A stretch of DNA of 64,000 bases from Arthrobacter globiformis (GTDB lineage: Bacteria > Actinomycetota > Actinomycetes > Actinomycetales > Micrococcaceae), in the NCBI RefSeq assembly GCF_030818015.1, contig NZ_JAUSZX010000001.1, positions 3,720,001-3,784,000 on the forward strand. The letters run 5' to 3'. A program made the position numbers and the translations under genes. Of this stretch, positions 48,270 to 58,285 are shown piece after piece (the first letter of the stretch is position 1; every line of letters begins with the position of its first letter). The notes under the pieces were generated by a model. That model was not told the DNA's origin. It did no database searches and saw only the letters and a program-made list of their open reading frames with translations.

Positions 48270-48271
48270 GG

Positions 48272-48808
48272 TTACTTACCAGCCTTTCCGACCTTGCGGC
48301 GGATGACTTCGCCCGCGTAGCGAATGCCCTTGCCCTTGTACGGGTCAGGCTTGCGCAGCTTGCGAATGTTGGCAGCAACCTCGCCGACCTGCTGCTTATT
48401 GATGCCTGAGACAGAGAGCTTGGTCGGCCCCTCTACTGCAAAGGTGATGCCAGCCGGAGCCGAAACGTTGACCGGGTGGCTGTAGCCGAGAGCGAACTCA
48501 AGGTCAGAACCCTTGGCCTGAACACGGTAACCGGTACCGACGATTTCGAGCTTCTTCTCGTAGCCTGCGGTAACGCCCTGGATCATATTGGCGATCAGGG
48601 TGCGGGTCAGGCCGTGGAGCGAGCGGGAGGCGCGCTCGTCGTTCGGGCGGGTGACGGTCAGGGTGCTGTCTTCCAGCGCAACCTCGATCGGGCTGGCCAC
48701 AGTGTGGCTCAGCTCGCCCTTGGAACCCTTGACGCTGACGACAGAGCCGTCAACCTTGACCTCAACGCCGGCAGGAACGGTGATGGGGAGACGTCCAATA
48801 CGTGACAT
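48272..48808 (-). CDS. rplF: 50S ribosomal protein L6
   Basis: 178 residues with two related alpha/beta halves. [17 protein letters not shown] at the start and the C-terminal [16 protein letters not shown] motif are diagnostic. 18 bp after rpsH. Confidence 0.98.
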   Translation of the reverse strand: MSRIGRLPITVPAGVEVKVDGSVVSVKGSKGELSHTVASPIEVALEDSTLTVTRPNDERASRSLHGLTRTLIANMIQGVTAGYEKKLEIVGTGYRVQAKGSDLEFALGYSHPVNVSAPAGITFAVEGPTKLSVSGINKQQVGEVAANIRKLRKPDPYKGKGIRYAGEVIRRKVGKAGK

Positions 48809-48826
48809 TATTCTCTTCCTTTCCCG

Positions 48827-49225
48827 TTACCAGACGTAAGCGAGGACTTCGCCGCCCACGCCCTTCTTGCCGGCCTGCTTGTCAGTCAGGAGGCCGGAAG
48901 AGGTGGACAGGATTGCGATACCCAGGCCACCCAGCACGTGCGGCAGGTTGGTGGACTTCGCGTAAACGCGGAGACCCGGCTTGGAAATACGACGGACACC
49001 CGCGATTGAACGCTCGCGGTTCGGACCGAACTTGAGCTCGAGTGTCAGCTTCTTGCCGACTTCAGCGTCCTCTTCCTTCCAGCCGGCGATGAAGCCTTCG
49101 GCCTTCAGGATGTCAGCAACGCGAGCCTTGAGCTTGCTGTAAGGCATAGACACGGAATCGTGGTATGCCGAGTTTGCGTTACGCAGGCGCGTAAGCATAT
49201 CTGCGACAGGATCTGTCATTGTCAT
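48827..49225 (-). CDS. rpsH: 30S ribosomal protein S8
   Basis: 132 residues. [21 protein letters not shown] and the C-terminal [12 protein letters not shown] with VLAYVW are typical. Start at 49225 or the Met two codons later. 78 bp separate it from rplE with no rpsN gene between. Confidence 0.98.
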   Translation of the reverse strand: MTMTDPVADMLTRLRNANSAYHDSVSMPYSKLKARVADILKAEGFIAGWKEEDAEVGKKLTLELKFGPNRERSIAGVRRISKPGLRVYAKSTNLPHVLGGLGIAILSTSSGLLTDKQAGKKGVGGEVLAYVW

Positions 49226-49303
49226 TTGGGCACTTGCCCTTCCTCGTAACGGTTTCCGCCGTCGTGGTTCAACACCCGGCGGCCGGACCTTTTACGTAGT
49301 TAA

Positions 49304-49885
49304 TTAAGCTTCGGTTTTGAACGGGAAACCAAGCGCCTTGAGCAGCGCGCGGCCTTCGTCGTCGGTCTTGGCGGTGGTCACAACCGTGATGTCCATGCCG
49401 CGGGTGCGGTCGATGGAGTCCTGGTCGATCTCGTGGAACATAACCTGCTCGGTCAGACCGAAGGTGTAGTTGCCGTTGCCATCAAACTGCTTGCCGCTGA
49501 GGCCGCGGAAGTCGCGGATACGGGGCAGAGCAAGCGTGACCAGACGGTCCACGAATTCCCACATGCGGTCGCCACGCAGGGTTGCGTGTGCACCAATGGG
49601 CATGCCTTCGCGCAGCTTGAACTGGGCGATCGACTTGCGGGCCTTGGTGACCTGCGGCTTCTGGCCGGTGATCAGGGTGAGGTCGCGGACAGCGCCGTCG
49701 ATCAGCTTGGAGTCCTTGGCGGCATCTCCAACACCCATGTTCACTACAACCTTGACCAGACGGGGAACCTGGTTCACGTTCTCGTACTTGAATTCCTCAA
49801 GAAGCGCGCTCTTGATGGAATCGGCGTACTTGGTCTTCAGACGAGGAACGATCTTCGTTGCCGGAGTCTCGAGAGTCTCAGTCAT
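49304..49885 (-). CDS. rplE: 50S ribosomal protein L5
   Basis: 193 residues; 5S rRNA and P-site tRNA contact. [39 protein letters not shown] and [13 protein letters not shown] are the family blocks. One-base overlap with rplX. Confidence 0.98.
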   Translation of the reverse strand: MTETLETPATKIVPRLKTKYADSIKSALLEEFKYENVNQVPRLVKVVVNMGVGDAAKDSKLIDGAVRDLTLITGQKPQVTKARKSIAQFKLREGMPIGAHATLRGDRMWEFVDRLVTLALPRIRDFRGLSGKQFDGNGNYTFGLTEQVMFHEIDQDSIDRTRGMDITVVTTAKTDDEGRALLKALGFPFKTEA

Positions 49886-50244
49886 TAGATGTCCTTCCCG
49901 GAGCTCTTGGCCACGCGGATGCGGACGGTCTTCTTGACGCCGTCCTTCTCAACGGTGTCGAGGCGGAAACCAACGCGGGTCGGCTTCTTGGTGGACGGGT
50001 CAACGAGAGCCACGTTGGAAACGTGGATCGGAGCCTCGACAACCTCGATGCCGCCGGTCTTGGTGCCGCGCTGCGACTGGCCGACCTTGGTGTGCTTGGT
50101 TACGCGGTTGATACCCTCAACCAGCACGCGGTTGGTGTCCGGGAACACGCGCAGAACCTTGCCCTGCTTGCCACGGTCGCCGCCGCGCTCAGCCTTGGCG
50201 CCAGTGATGACCTGAACCAGGTCACCCTTCTTGATCTTAGCCAT
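49885..50244 (-). CDS. rplX: 50S ribosomal protein L24
   Basis: 119 residues with the KOW motif near the start ([33 protein letters not shown]) and [12 protein letters not shown]. Three bases after rplN. Confidence 0.98.
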   Translation of the reverse strand: MAKIKKGDLVQVITGAKAERGGDRGKQGKVLRVFPDTNRVLVEGINRVTKHTKVGQSQRGTKTGGIEVVEAPIHVSNVALVDPSTKKPTRVGFRLDTVEKDGVKKTVRIRVAKSSGKDI

Positions 50245-50247
50245 GGA

Positions 50248-50616
50248 CTAGAGCACCTCCGGAGCCAGAGAAACGATCTTCATGAACTTCTTGTCACGGA
50301 GCTCACGACCAACCGGTCCGAAGATACGGGTACCGCGGGGGTCACCGTCGTTCTTCAGGATGACGGCTGCGTTCTCGTCAAACTTGATGTAGGAACCATC
50401 CGCACGGCGGCGTTCCTTCTTGGTACGGACGATGACAGCCTTGACGACATCGCCCTTCTTTACGTTGCCGCCCGGAATTGCATCCTTGACGGTTGCGACG
50501 ATGACGTCGCCAATGCCTGCGTAGCGACGGCCAGATCCACCGAGAACGCGAATGGTAAGGATTTCCTTAGCACCCGTGTTGTCGGCGACCTTGAGTCGCG
50601 ACTCCTGCTGAATCAC
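50248..50616 (-). CDS. rplN: 50S ribosomal protein L14
   Basis: 122 residues: [39 protein letters not shown] and [15 protein letters not shown]. First gene of the spc operon, preceded by a 230-nt structured leader. Confidence 0.98.
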   Translation of the reverse strand: MIQQESRLKVADNTGAKEILTIRVLGGSGRRYAGIGDVIVATVKDAIPGGNVKKGDVVKAVIVRTKKERRRADGSYIKFDENAAVILKNDGDPRGTRIFGPVGRELRDKKFMKIVSLAPEVL

Positions 50617-50740
50617 TATTTACTCCTTGCGTCGCGCCGGTTCTCAGACCGAAAATCTTCCTACGGAATGAGCCTTGCGGAACGGTTGATCGGGGTGTCT
50701 CTTGACCTGACTGGATTTTGCCAGACCAGGCCTAAACGCC

Positions 50741-50802
50741 CGTGCCACAAACAGTTGCCTCCCAGCCCGTGGAGGCGCAGGGGGGCACTATGCCGTGGCA
50801 CG
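50741..50802 (-). promoter_or_regulatory. Nested stem-loop in the rplN (spc operon) leader
   Basis: Outer arms CGTGCCAC (50741-50748) and GTGGCACG (50795-50802) enclose an inner GCCTCC/GGAGGC hairpin (50758-50763 with 50771-50776). It lies about 125 nt upstream of rplN. A binding site for an autoregulating ribosomal protein is possible but unproven. Confidence 0.45.
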
Positions 50803-50854
50803 ATTGTTTACGAGGTTTGCTGTCGGCGCACAACAGGCGCCATACAAACTCAAT

Positions 50855-50863
50855 ATCCTAGCA
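50855..50863 (-). promoter_or_regulatory. Candidate extended -10 promoter of the spc operon
   Basis: Minus-strand TGCTAGGAT fits TGn plus a TAnnnT -10 box. No TTGACA-like -35 is at the right distance. The transcript would start about 230 nt before rplN. Confidence 0.35.
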
Positions 50864-50956
50864 CATTTGCCCGGCATCCCCATATCACAACCGGCAGGGG
50901 CCGATCCACTCCCCCACCCACCCGGCCGGCCGCCGTCGGACGCTCCCCGCTTAACG

Positions 50957-50993
50957 CGGACACCCCCGCTCCCAAAGGGAACGGGGGTGTCCG
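50957..50993 (-). terminator. Hairpin terminator after rpsQ (end of S10 operon)
   Basis: A 12-bp perfect outer stem (CGGACACCCCCG and its complement), one C-A mismatch, four more pairs and an AAA loop, 31 bp past the rpsQ stop. No U run follows. Confidence 0.7.
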
Positions 50994-51023
50994 GTACAGC
51001 CGCCGGAGGCGATGCTGCAGGTG

Positions 51024-51329
51024 TTACTTAGCCTTCTCGAGGATCTCCACGAGCCGCCAGTTCTTGGTGGCGGACAGCGGGCGGGTCTCGGCGATGACAA
51101 CCAGGTCGCCGATGCCGGCGGTGTTCTGCTCGTCGTGTGCCTTGACCTTGGAGGTGCGGCGGATGACCTTGCCGTACAGGGCGTGCTTCACGCGGTCTTC
51201 AACCTGAACAACGATGGTCTTGTCCATCTTGTCAGAGACCACGTAGCCGCGACGCGTCTTACGGTAACCGCGCTGCTCAGCCGTAGCTGCCGTAGCAGTT
51301 TCCGTCACGTTCTCGTCCTTTTCACTCAC
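51024..51329 (-). CDS. rpsQ: 30S ribosomal protein S17
   Basis: 101 residues. [22 protein letters not shown] is the conserved start of the OB fold, after ~20 Thr/Ala/Glu residues. [20 protein letters not shown] follows. Four-base overlap with rpmC; last gene of the S10 operon. Confidence 0.97.
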   Translation of the reverse strand: MSEKDENVTETATAATAEQRGYRKTRRGYVVSDKMDKTIVVQVEDRVKHALYGKVIRRTSKVKAHDEQNTAGIGDLVVIAETRPLSATKNWRLVEILEKAK

Positions 51330-51655
51330 TTGGCGTCCTCCTCGGTCTCAGCCTCGGCCGGCTTTTCAGCCTTCTTAGCTGCAGACTTCTTGGACTTCTT
51401 TTCTTCCTTGGCTTCCACAACCGGTGCGGCAACCTCGGCACGAATGCCCAGCTCGCGCTCACGGAGAACGGTGTAGATGCGTGCGATGTCCTTCTTTACC
51501 GCGCGCAGACGACCGTGGTTCTCCAGCTGTCCGGTGGCGGACTGGAAACGCAGGTTGAACAGCTCTTCCTTGGACTTGCGGAGTTCTTCAACGAGACGCT
51601 CGTTGTCGAAACCGTCCAGCTGTGCGGGTGCGAGATCCTTCGACCCTACTGCCAT
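51326..51655 (-). CDS. rpmC: 50S ribosomal protein L29 with a charged tail
   Basis: 109 residues, against about 63-75 usually. The core [37 protein letters not shown] is normal; the last ~35 residues are Lys/Glu/Ala rich ([18 protein letters not shown]). Near the polypeptide exit tunnel in ribosomes. Two bases after rplP. Confidence 0.96.
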   Translation of the reverse strand: MAVGSKDLAPAQLDGFDNERLVEELRKSKEELFNLRFQSATGQLENHGRLRAVKKDIARIYTVLRERELGIRAEVAAPVVEAKEEKKSKKSAAKKAEKPAEAETEEDAK

Positions 51656-51657
51656 TT

Positions 51658-52074
51658 CTACTCACCACCTTCGCGACGCACAATGCGTGCCTTCAACGGC
51701 AGCTTGTGGATTGCCAGGCGCAGGGCCTCGCGAGCTACCTCTTCATTGACACCGGAGAGTTCGAAGAGAACCCGGCCCGGCTTGACGTTGGCGACCCACC
51801 ACTCCGGCGAACCCTTACCGGAACCCATGCGGGTTTCGGCAGGCTTCTTGGTCAGCGGACGGTCCGGGTAGATGTTGATCCAGACCTTACCGCCACGCTT
51901 GATGTGGCGGGTCATCGCGATACGGGCAGATTCGATCTGACGGTTCGTGACGTATGCCGGGCTCAGGGCCTGGATGCCGTACTCACCGAAGGAGACCTTG
52001 GTGCCGCCCGTGGCAGCGCCGGAACGACCCGGGTGGTGCTGCTTACGGTGCTTGACTCGACGTGGGATAAGCAT
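51658..52074 (-). CDS. rplP: 50S ribosomal protein L16
   Basis: 138 residues. [38 protein letters not shown] and [17 protein letters not shown] are diagnostic. Helps position A-site tRNA. Directly abuts rpsC. Confidence 0.98.
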   Translation of the reverse strand: MLIPRRVKHRKQHHPGRSGAATGGTKVSFGEYGIQALSPAYVTNRQIESARIAMTRHIKRGGKVWINIYPDRPLTKKPAETRMGSGKGSPEWWVANVKPGRVLFELSGVNEEVAREALRLAIHKLPLKARIVRREGGE

Positions 52075-52911
52075 TTAAGCCTGTCCTCCTTCTGCTGCCT
52101 GTGCCGGTGCTGCTGCCTCGGCTGCCGGAGCTGCAGCAGCAGGTGCTGCGTCGGCTGCCGGACGGTCGTTACGACGGCGGCGGTCACCACGGTCAGCGCC
52201 ACCCGGGCGGCCCGGGCGGTCGCCGGAGCGGCCACGGGACGGTGCAGCAGCTGCCTGCTGAGCCAGTTCCTTGGAGGTGACGTCACCCTTGTAGATCCAG
52301 ACCTTCACGCCGATGCGGCCGAAGGTGGTCTTGGCTTCGTAGAAGCCGTAGTCGATGTTCGCGCGGAGGGTGTGCAGGGGCACACGGCCTTCGCGGTAGA
52401 ACTCCGAGCGGGACATTTCTGCGCCACCCAGACGGCCCGAGCAAGCGATACGGATACCCTTGGCACCGGCACGCTGTGCGGACTGCATGGCCTTCTTCAT
52501 CGCACGGCGGAATGCCACGCGGGAAGTCAGCTGCTCTGCAACACCCTGGGCAACAAGCTGGGCTTCCATCTCGGGGTTCTTGACCTCGAGGATGTTCAGC
52601 TGGACCTGCTTGCCGGTGAGCTTTTCGAGCTCGCCACGGATGCGGTCTGCCTCGGCGCCGCGGCGGCCGATGACGATGCCCGGACGTGCCGTGTGGATGT
52701 CCACGCGGACACGGTCACGGGTGCGCTCGATCTCAACCTTGGCGATGCCGGCGCGCTCCATGCCCGTGGACATGAGCTGGCGGATACGGATGTCTTCGCG
52801 AACGAAGTCCTTGTACCGCTGGCCGGACTTGGTGCTGTCAGCGAACCAGTGCGATACGTGATCGGTGGTGATGCCGAGTCGGAACCCGTGCGGGTTTACT
52901 TTCTGTCCCAC
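52075..52911 (-). CDS. rpsC: 30S ribosomal protein S3 with a low-complexity tail
   Basis: 278 residues. KH domain ([22 protein letters not shown], GxxG loop changed to GRRGAE as in bacteria) and the C-terminal domain [21 protein letters not shown] block. About 60 extra residues follow: an Arg/Gly/Asp part, then Ala/Pro. GTG start immediately after the rplV stop. Confidence 0.97.
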   Translation of the reverse strand: MGQKVNPHGFRLGITTDHVSHWFADSTKSGQRYKDFVREDIRIRQLMSTGMERAGIAKVEIERTRDRVRVDIHTARPGIVIGRRGAEADRIRGELEKLTGKQVQLNILEVKNPEMEAQLVAQGVAEQLTSRVAFRRAMKKAMQSAQRAGAKGIRIACSGRLGGAEMSRSEFYREGRVPLHTLRANIDYGFYEAKTTFGRIGVKVWIYKGDVTSKELAQQAAAAPSRGRSGDRPGRPGGADRGDRRRRNDRPAADAAPAAAAPAAEAAAPAQAAEGGQA

Positions 52912-53277
52912 TTAGCGAGCCTCCTCTTTCTCCGGGGTAGCGACTACCACGGTGATGTGGCTGGTGCGCTTCTTGATCTGAAATGCACGACCCTGAGCAC
53001 GCGGCTGGAACCGCTTCATGGTCGGGCCTTCATCAACAAACGCTTCGCTGATGATGAGGTCACCTTCGTCGAACGCAACACCGTCGCGGTCCGCGAGGAC
53101 CCGGGCGTTGGAGATTGCCGACTGAACTACCTTGAATACCGGCTCCGAAGCTGCCTGGGGGGCAAACTTCAGAATTGCCAGAGCCTCGTTCGCTTGCTTT
53201 CCACGAACAAGGTTGACGACGCGCCGGGCCTTCATAGGCGTTACGCGGATGTGGCGCGCAATTGCCTTGGCTTCCAT
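52912..53277 (-). CDS. rplV: 50S ribosomal protein L22
   Basis: 121 residues; lines the exit tunnel. [20 protein letters not shown], then the long beta-hairpin [20 protein letters not shown]. The macrolide-resistance hairpin is of normal length. Confidence 0.98.
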   Translation of the reverse strand: MEAKAIARHIRVTPMKARRVVNLVRGKQANEALAILKFAPQAASEPVFKVVQSAISNARVLADRDGVAFDEGDLIISEAFVDEGPTMKRFQPRAQGRAFQIKKRTSHITVVVATPEKEEAR

Positions 53278-53315
53278 TGCTTTCCTTCTCTCGTCTTTGA
53301 CGTAAGTGCAGGCGC

Positions 53316-53597
53316 CTAGCGGCGCTTGCCCTTACGGTCGTCCTTGACATGGCCGCGGAATGTCCGCGTGGGAGCGAATTCGCCGAGCTTGTGCCCGACC
53401 ATCGACTCGGTGACAAACACCGGGATGTGCTTGCGTCCGTCGTGCACGGCGATCGTGTGCCCGAGCATGTCGGGGATGATCATCGAGCGGCGGGACCAGG
53501 TCTTGATGACGTTCTTGGTGCCCTTTTCGTTTTCCCTGGCGACCTTCACAAAGAGGTGCTGGTCAACGAAAGGACCTTTTTTCAGGCTGCGTGGCAT
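53316..53597 (-). CDS. rpsS: 30S ribosomal protein S19
   Basis: 93 residues. [39 protein letters not shown] and [14 protein letters not shown] are the signatures. 38 bp before rplV. Confidence 0.98.
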   Translation of the reverse strand: MPRSLKKGPFVDQHLFVKVARENEKGTKNVIKTWSRRSMIIPDMLGHTIAVHDGRKHIPVFVTESMVGHKLGEFAPTRTFRGHVKDDRKGKRR

Positions 53598-53609
53598 GTG
53601 TCCAGGCTC

Positions 53610-54449
53610 CTATCGCTTGTTCTTGCCAGTACGACGGCGACGAACAATAAGCTTGTCGCTCTCTTTGTTGGGGCGGCGGGTGCGGCCTTCAGGCTTACCG
53701 TTCGGGTTGACCGGGTGACGGCCACCGGAGGTCTTACCTTCACCACCACCGTGCGGGTGGTCAACCGGGTTCATGGCGACACCACGGACGGTCGGGCGAA
53801 CGCCCTTCCACCGCATACGGCCGGCCTTGCCCCAGTTGATGTTCGACTGCTCGGCGTTGCCGACCTCGCCGATCGTGGCGCGGCAGCGCACGTCAACGTT
53901 GCGGATTTCGCCGGAGGGCAGACGCAGCTGGGCGAAACGGCCTTCCTTGGCGACGAGCTGAACAGAAGCACCGGCGGAACGGGCCATCTTGGCACCGCCG
54001 CCCGGGCGCAGCTCCACCGCGTGGATAACGGTACCCACGGGGATGTTGCGCAGGGGCAGGTTGTTGCCAGGCTTGATGTCAGCGTTGGCGCCGGCTTCCA
54101 CGAAGTCGCCCTGCGAGAGCTTGTTCGGGGCGATGATGTAACGCTTGGTGCCATCAACGTAGTGCAGGAGGGCGATGCGAGCCGTGCGGTTCGGATCGTA
54201 CTCGATTTCGGCAACGCGGGCGTTGACGCCGTCCTTGTCGTGGCGACGGAAGTCGATCAGACGGTACTGGCGCTTGTGTCCACCACCCTTGTGACGGGTG
54301 GTGATCTTACCGGTGTTGTTACGGCCGCCCTTCTTGGGCAGCGGACGTACCAACGACTTTTCCGGCGTCGACCGTGTGATTTCGGTGAAGTCAGCTACGC
54401 TCGAGCCGCGACGGCCCGGCGTAGTCGGCTTGTATTTACGGATTCCCAT
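53610..54449 (-). CDS. rplB: 50S ribosomal protein L2
   Basis: 279 residues; peptidyl-transferase region. [30 protein letters not shown] block and the C-terminal [17 protein letters not shown] with the essential His. 12 bp before rpsS. Confidence 0.98.
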   Translation of the reverse strand: MGIRKYKPTTPGRRGSSVADFTEITRSTPEKSLVRPLPKKGGRNNTGKITTRHKGGGHKRQYRLIDFRRHDKDGVNARVAEIEYDPNRTARIALLHYVDGTKRYIIAPNKLSQGDFVEAGANADIKPGNNLPLRNIPVGTVIHAVELRPGGGAKMARSAGASVQLVAKEGRFAQLRLPSGEIRNVDVRCRATIGEVGNAEQSNINWGKAGRMRWKGVRPTVRGVAMNPVDHPHGGGEGKTSGGRHPVNPNGKPEGRTRRPNKESDKLIVRRRRTGKNKR

Positions 54450-54478
54450 AATTTATTTCCTCGTTAAAGTGGTCTCCG

Positions 54479-54784
54479 CTACGCGAGCGGACCGCCGAAG
54501 ATGTCGATAGTGCCTTCTTTGAGGGTCACAATGGCACGCTTGGTGTTCTTGCGGGTGCCCCATCCGAATTTGGTGCGCTTGCGCTTACCGGCACGGTTGA
54601 TGGTGTTGATCGATTCGACCTTGACGGAGAAGATCTTCTCCACGGCCAGCTTGATCTCGGTCTTGTTCGAGCGGGGGTCCACCAGGAAGGTGTACTTGCC
54701 CTCGTCGATCAGGCCGTAGCTCTTTTCCGAGACGACGGGTGCAAGCACGACGTCGCGCGGGTCTTTGATGGTGGCTGCGCTCAC
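54479..54784 (-). CDS. rplW: 50S ribosomal protein L23
   Basis: 101 residues; exit-tunnel docking site for trigger factor and [35 protein letters not shown] and [16 protein letters not shown]. Four-base overlap with rplD. Confidence 0.98.
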   Translation of the reverse strand: MSAATIKDPRDVVLAPVVSEKSYGLIDEGKYTFLVDPRSNKTEIKLAVEKIFSVKVESINTINRAGKRKRTKFGWGTRKNTKRAIVTLKEGTIDIFGGPLA

Positions 54785-55401
54785 TTGGCATCCTCCTCGT
54801 TCTTTGCAGCCTTGTCAGCAACAAATGCTTCGTAGGCAGCCTTGGTGAAGACTACGTCGTCGGAAACGAGCACGTCGTAGGTGTTCAGCTGGTCCACGTA
54901 CAGGACGTGAACTTCGGCGAGGTTGCGCACAGACAGTGCAGCAACATCGTTCGCGCGCTCGATGACGACCAGCAGGTTCTTGCGCTCGGAGACTCCGCGC
55001 AGGGTTGCCAGTGCTGCCTTGGAGGACGGCTTGTCGCCGGCAACCAGTTCAGAAACGACGTGGACGCGGCCGTTGCGGGCGCGGTCAGAGAGAGCGCCGC
55101 GCAGTGCAGCAGCAATCATCTTCTTGGGGGTCCGCTGGCTGTAGTCACGCGGGGTGGGCCCGTGGACGACGCCACCGCCGGTCATGTGCGGAGCGCGGAT
55201 CGAACCCTGACGGGCGCGGCCGGTGCCCTTCTGCTTGAACGGCTTGCGGCCTGCACCGGAAACTTCGGCGCGGGTCTTGGTCTTGTGGGTACCCTGGCGA
55301 GCAGCAGCGAGCTGCGCAACGACGACCTGGTGCAGCAGCGGCACGTTGGTCTGAACGTCGAAGATCTCTGCAGGCAGGTCAACCTTGACAGTGTTAGCCA
55401 T
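54781..55401 (-). CDS. rplD: 50S ribosomal protein L4
   Basis: 206 residues. The tunnel loop reads [20 protein letters not shown] followed by [20 protein letters not shown], of normal length. L4 represses its own operon in E. coli; whether it does so here is unknown. Four bases after rplC. Confidence 0.98.
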   Translation of the reverse strand: MANTVKVDLPAEIFDVQTNVPLLHQVVVAQLAAARQGTHKTKTRAEVSGAGRKPFKQKGTGRARQGSIRAPHMTGGGVVHGPTPRDYSQRTPKKMIAAALRGALSDRARNGRVHVVSELVAGDKPSSKAALATLRGVSERKNLLVVIERANDVAALSVRNLAEVHVLYVDQLNTYDVLVSDDVVFTKAAYEAFVADKAAKNEEDAK

Positions 55402-55405
55402 TTAA

Positions 55406-56056
55406 CTAGGCTCCCTTCACGGCGGTGCGTACGAGTACGACCTGGCCGCGGGCACCGGGAACGGCGCCCTTGATCAGGAGCAGCGACTTCTCGACGTCAA
55501 CCGCGTGAACGGTGAGGTTCAGCGTGGTGTGACGTACGGCGCCCATGCGGCCGGCCATTTTCATGCCCTTGAAGACGCGGCTCGGGGTGGATGCTCCACC
55601 GATAGAACCGGGCTTACGGTGGTTCTTGTGGGCACCGTGGGAAGCTCCAACGCCGTGGAAGCCGTGACGCTTCATAACACCGGCGAAGCCCTTACCCTTG
55701 GTGGTGCCAACGACGTCGATCTTCTGGCCGGCTTCGAAGAGCTCAACAGAAAGCTCCTGGCCCAGCTCGTAAGAGTCAGCATCTGCAGTGCGCAGTTCTA
55801 CGACGTGGCGGCGAGGCGTGACGCCTGCCTTTTCAAAGTGACCAGCCAGCGGCTTGGTGACCTTGCGGGGATCGATCTGGCCGTAGCCGATCTGAACGGC
55901 GACGTAGCCATCAGTCTCTGCGTTACGCAGCTGGGTGATGACGTTCGAGTCAGCCTGGACAACAGTGACGGGGATGAGCTTGTTGTTCTCGTCCCAGACC
56001 TGGGTCATGCCGAGCTTCGTGCCCAGCAGGCCCTTTACGTTACGGGTTGCGGTCAT
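55406..56056 (-). CDS. rplC: 50S ribosomal protein L3
   Basis: 216 residues. [21 protein letters not shown] at the start, [16 protein letters not shown] and [20 protein letters not shown] in the tip loop near the peptidyl-transferase centre. 17 bp after rpsJ. Confidence 0.98.
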   Translation of the reverse strand: MTATRNVKGLLGTKLGMTQVWDENNKLIPVTVVQADSNVITQLRNAETDGYVAVQIGYGQIDPRKVTKPLAGHFEKAGVTPRRHVVELRTADADSYELGQELSVELFEAGQKIDVVGTTKGKGFAGVMKRHGFHGVGASHGAHKNHRKPGSIGGASTPSRVFKGMKMAGRMGAVRHTTLNLTVHAVDVEKSLLLIKGAVPGARGQVVLVRTAVKGA

Positions 56057-56073
56057 AGTCTCTCAGCACCTCC

Positions 56074-56382
56074 CTACAGCTTGATTTCGATGTTCACGTC
56101 GGCCGGCAGGTCGAGACGCATGAGCGAGTCAACAGCCTTGGGCGTGGGGTCGATGATGTCGATCAGACGCTTGTGCGTGCGCATTTCAAAGTGCTCGCGG
56201 CTGTCCTTGTACTTGTGCGGAGAGCGGATAACGCAGTACACGTTCTTCTCCGTGGGCAGCGGCACGGGGCCGACTACCGTTGCGCCTGCGCGCGTGACCG
56301 TCTCAACGATCTTCCGTGCTGAAACGTCAATGACCTCGTGGTCGTATGACTTCAGCCGGATGCGGATTTTTTGTCCCGCCAT
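56074..56382 (-). CDS. rpsJ: 30S ribosomal protein S10
   Basis: 102 residues from the ATG at 56382 ([19 protein letters not shown]). [27 protein letters not shown] block and [12 protein letters not shown]. Also the NusE antitermination factor. The longer open frame upstream is leader. First gene of the S10 operon. Confidence 0.98.
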
Positions 56383-56779
56383 GTCGCCTGACTCTCTTTC
56401 AGTAAGTGCTGCTCTGTTTACTTGCGTGTTGCATGCGGCTGCCGAAGCATTTGAAGTCGTAACTACCGCCCGCCGCACAAGCTGAATCCGGATGACTCCG
56501 GGTTCCTCAACCTGCCGGCGTAACCGACCCCCGCGGTCGGGCGTGTCGCGCTGTGCAAAACGCACGAGCCCGCATTTCCTTGGGGGGTTGGGTTATGTTT
56601 GGGCTTCAGCCTGGACCCTGGCACCCGGCATTATCCGGATCGGGACACGAAGAAGCGCTTGAACAACTCACCTAGTATGCCGGAATTTATCCCAGGATGC
56701 GAATCGGGCCCTCGCCGCCACGGATCCCGCCGCCCAAACGGTCATTGCCGCCGGCAATCATCGGTTGGATGATGGGTAA
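56383..56779. other. Divergent gap between rpsJ and the GH1 gene
   Basis: 397 bp, no gene recognised. Minus strand: a CATACT hexamer (56674-56679) is a possible -10 box, which would give the S10 operon a leader of about 280 nt containing the stem-loop at 56538-56572. The promoter for the plus-strand GH1 gene must also be here, towards the right. Confidence 0.5.
56538..56572 (-). promoter_or_regulatory. Stem-loop in the S10 operon leader
   Basis: CGGGC (56538-56542) pairs with GCCCG (56568-56572) and, inside, GTGC (56553-56556) with GCAC (56562-56565). It lies about 155 nt before rpsJ. Similar position to known S10 leaders, but no sequence similarity was judged. Confidence 0.3.
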
Positions 56780-58240
56780 ATGGCCGTGCAGAACGTCGAC
56801 GCCGGTAAAGGCGCGATCAGCGCAGATTCAGTGCAAAACCTCGCCGCACGCCTGCGCCCGGATTTCACGCTGGGCGTCGCTGCCGCCGCCTTCCAGATCG
56901 AAGGCGCCCTTGCGGCAGACGGCCGCGGACCCTCGGGCTGGGATGCCTTTGCGGCCACACCGGGCAACATCCTCAACGGGCATTCGCCGGAAGTGGCCTG
57001 TGACCACTATAACCGCGTGCCGGAAGACGTTGCCCTCATGCGCGAACTCGGCATCGACTCCTACCGCTTCTCGATCTCATGGCCCAGGATCCATCCGGAG
57101 GGCCACGGGGCAGCCAACCCGCGGGGCCTGGACTTCTACGACCGGCTGGTCGACCTGCTGCTGGCGGCCGGCATCGCCCCCATGGCCACGCTCTACCACT
57201 GGGACACTCCCCTCCCCCTTGAGCGCGATGGCGGGTGGATGAACCGCGCTACGGCCGAGCGCTTCGCCGAGTACGCGGCGGCAGCCGGCAGGCGGCTCGG
57301 TGACCGGGTGGCGCAGTGGGTCACGCTTAACGAGCCCGTGTCCGTCACGCTGAACGGCTACGCACTCGGCGTCCATGCGCCCGGCCGCGACCTGCTGTTC
57401 AAGGCGCTGCCTTCGGTCCACCACCAGCTGCTCGGCCACGGACTCGCGGTCCAGGCCCTGCGCGCCGCCAGCGTGGCGGGGACCATCGGCGTCACCAACC
57501 TCCACTCCCCCGTACGCCCTGCCACCCGGCGGCTGGCGGACAGGCTGCTGGCCAAGGTCTTCGACCTTGTGCTCAACCGTATGTACGCCGATCCCATCCT
57601 CCTGGGGCGCTACCCCGCCCCGCCGCTTGCCGCCCGCCCCTGGTTCAGGTTTTTGTCCCGGACGTCCGACGACGACCTCCGCCTGATCAGCCAGCCGCTG
57701 GACTTCTACGGGGTGAACTATTACTACCCTGTTCGCGTCGCCGCCGGTCAGGGACCGACGGGCACCCCTGCAGGCAATGCGCAGGCCATGGCACGGGTGC
57801 CGTTCCATCTCGCGGCCTTCCCCGAATACGCCACCACCGGATTCGGGTGGCCGGTGGCGCCGGAGCATCTGGGCGTCCTGCTGCGGGAGCTCAAGGACAG
57901 GTACGGGTCGGCCTTGCCGCCGGTCTACATCACCGAGAGCGGTGCAAGCTTTCCGGAGCCCGAGCATGTCACCGGGCCTATCGCGGACTCGGGGCGGATC
58001 GACTACCTGGCGCACCATCTTGACCAGGCGATGAACGCCACTGCGCCCGGCGGCATCGCGCACGACGTAGAGCTGCTCGGCTACTTCGTCTGGACGTTCA
58101 TGGACAACTTCGAATGGGCCGCCGGGTATTCACAGCGCTTCGGTCTGGTGCACGTGGACTTCGAGACCCTGAAACGGACGCCCAAGAAATCCTTCTATTG
58201 GCTGCAGGCAGTAAGCCGGGCACGGGCGCGCACGGCCTGA
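56780..58240 (+). CDS. GH1 family beta-glucosidase
   Basis: 486 residues, cytosolic (no signal peptide). GH1 signatures: FTLGVAAAAFQIEGA near the start, acid/base Glu185 in TLNEP, NYYYP, nucleophile Glu386 in ITESGAS, and WTFMDNFEWAAGYSQRFGL. Probably hydrolyses beta-linked disaccharides or aryl glucosides; it could be a 6-phospho-enzyme, but no PTS or transporter gene is near. It stands alone on the plus strand inside the minus-strand ribosomal cluster. Weak ribosome binding site. Confidence 0.93.
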   Translation: MAVQNVDAGKGAISADSVQNLAARLRPDFTLGVAAAAFQIEGALAADGRGPSGWDAFAATPGNILNGHSPEVACDHYNRVPEDVALMRELGIDSYRFSISWPRIHPEGHGAANPRGLDFYDRLVDLLLAAGIAPMATLYHWDTPLPLERDGGWMNRATAERFAEYAAAAGRRLGDRVAQWVTLNEPVSVTLNGYALGVHAPGRDLLFKALPSVHHQLLGHGLAVQALRAASVAGTIGVTNLHSPVRPATRRLADRLLAKVFDLVLNRMYADPILLGRYPAPPLAARPWFRFLSRTSDDDLRLISQPLDFYGVNYYYPVRVAAGQGPTGTPAGNAQAMARVPFHLAAFPEYATTGFGWPVAPEHLGVLLRELKDRYGSALPPVYITESGASFPEPEHVTGPIADSGRIDYLAHHLDQAMNATAPGGIAHDVELLGYFVWTFMDNFEWAAGYSQRFGLVHVDFETLKRTPKKSFYWLQAVSRARARTA

Positions 58241-58285
58241 GGGCGGACGGGTGTGCGGGCGTCGGACCCTTATTGGGTCCCGGCG

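Larger units (their letters stand above)
50617..51023 (-). other. Gap between the S10 and spc operons
   Basis: 407 bp without a gene. From right to left on the minus strand: the terminator of the S10 operon (50957-50993), a candidate extended -10 promoter (50855-50863), and a nested stem-loop (50741-50802) in the predicted rplN leader. Confidence 0.7.
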
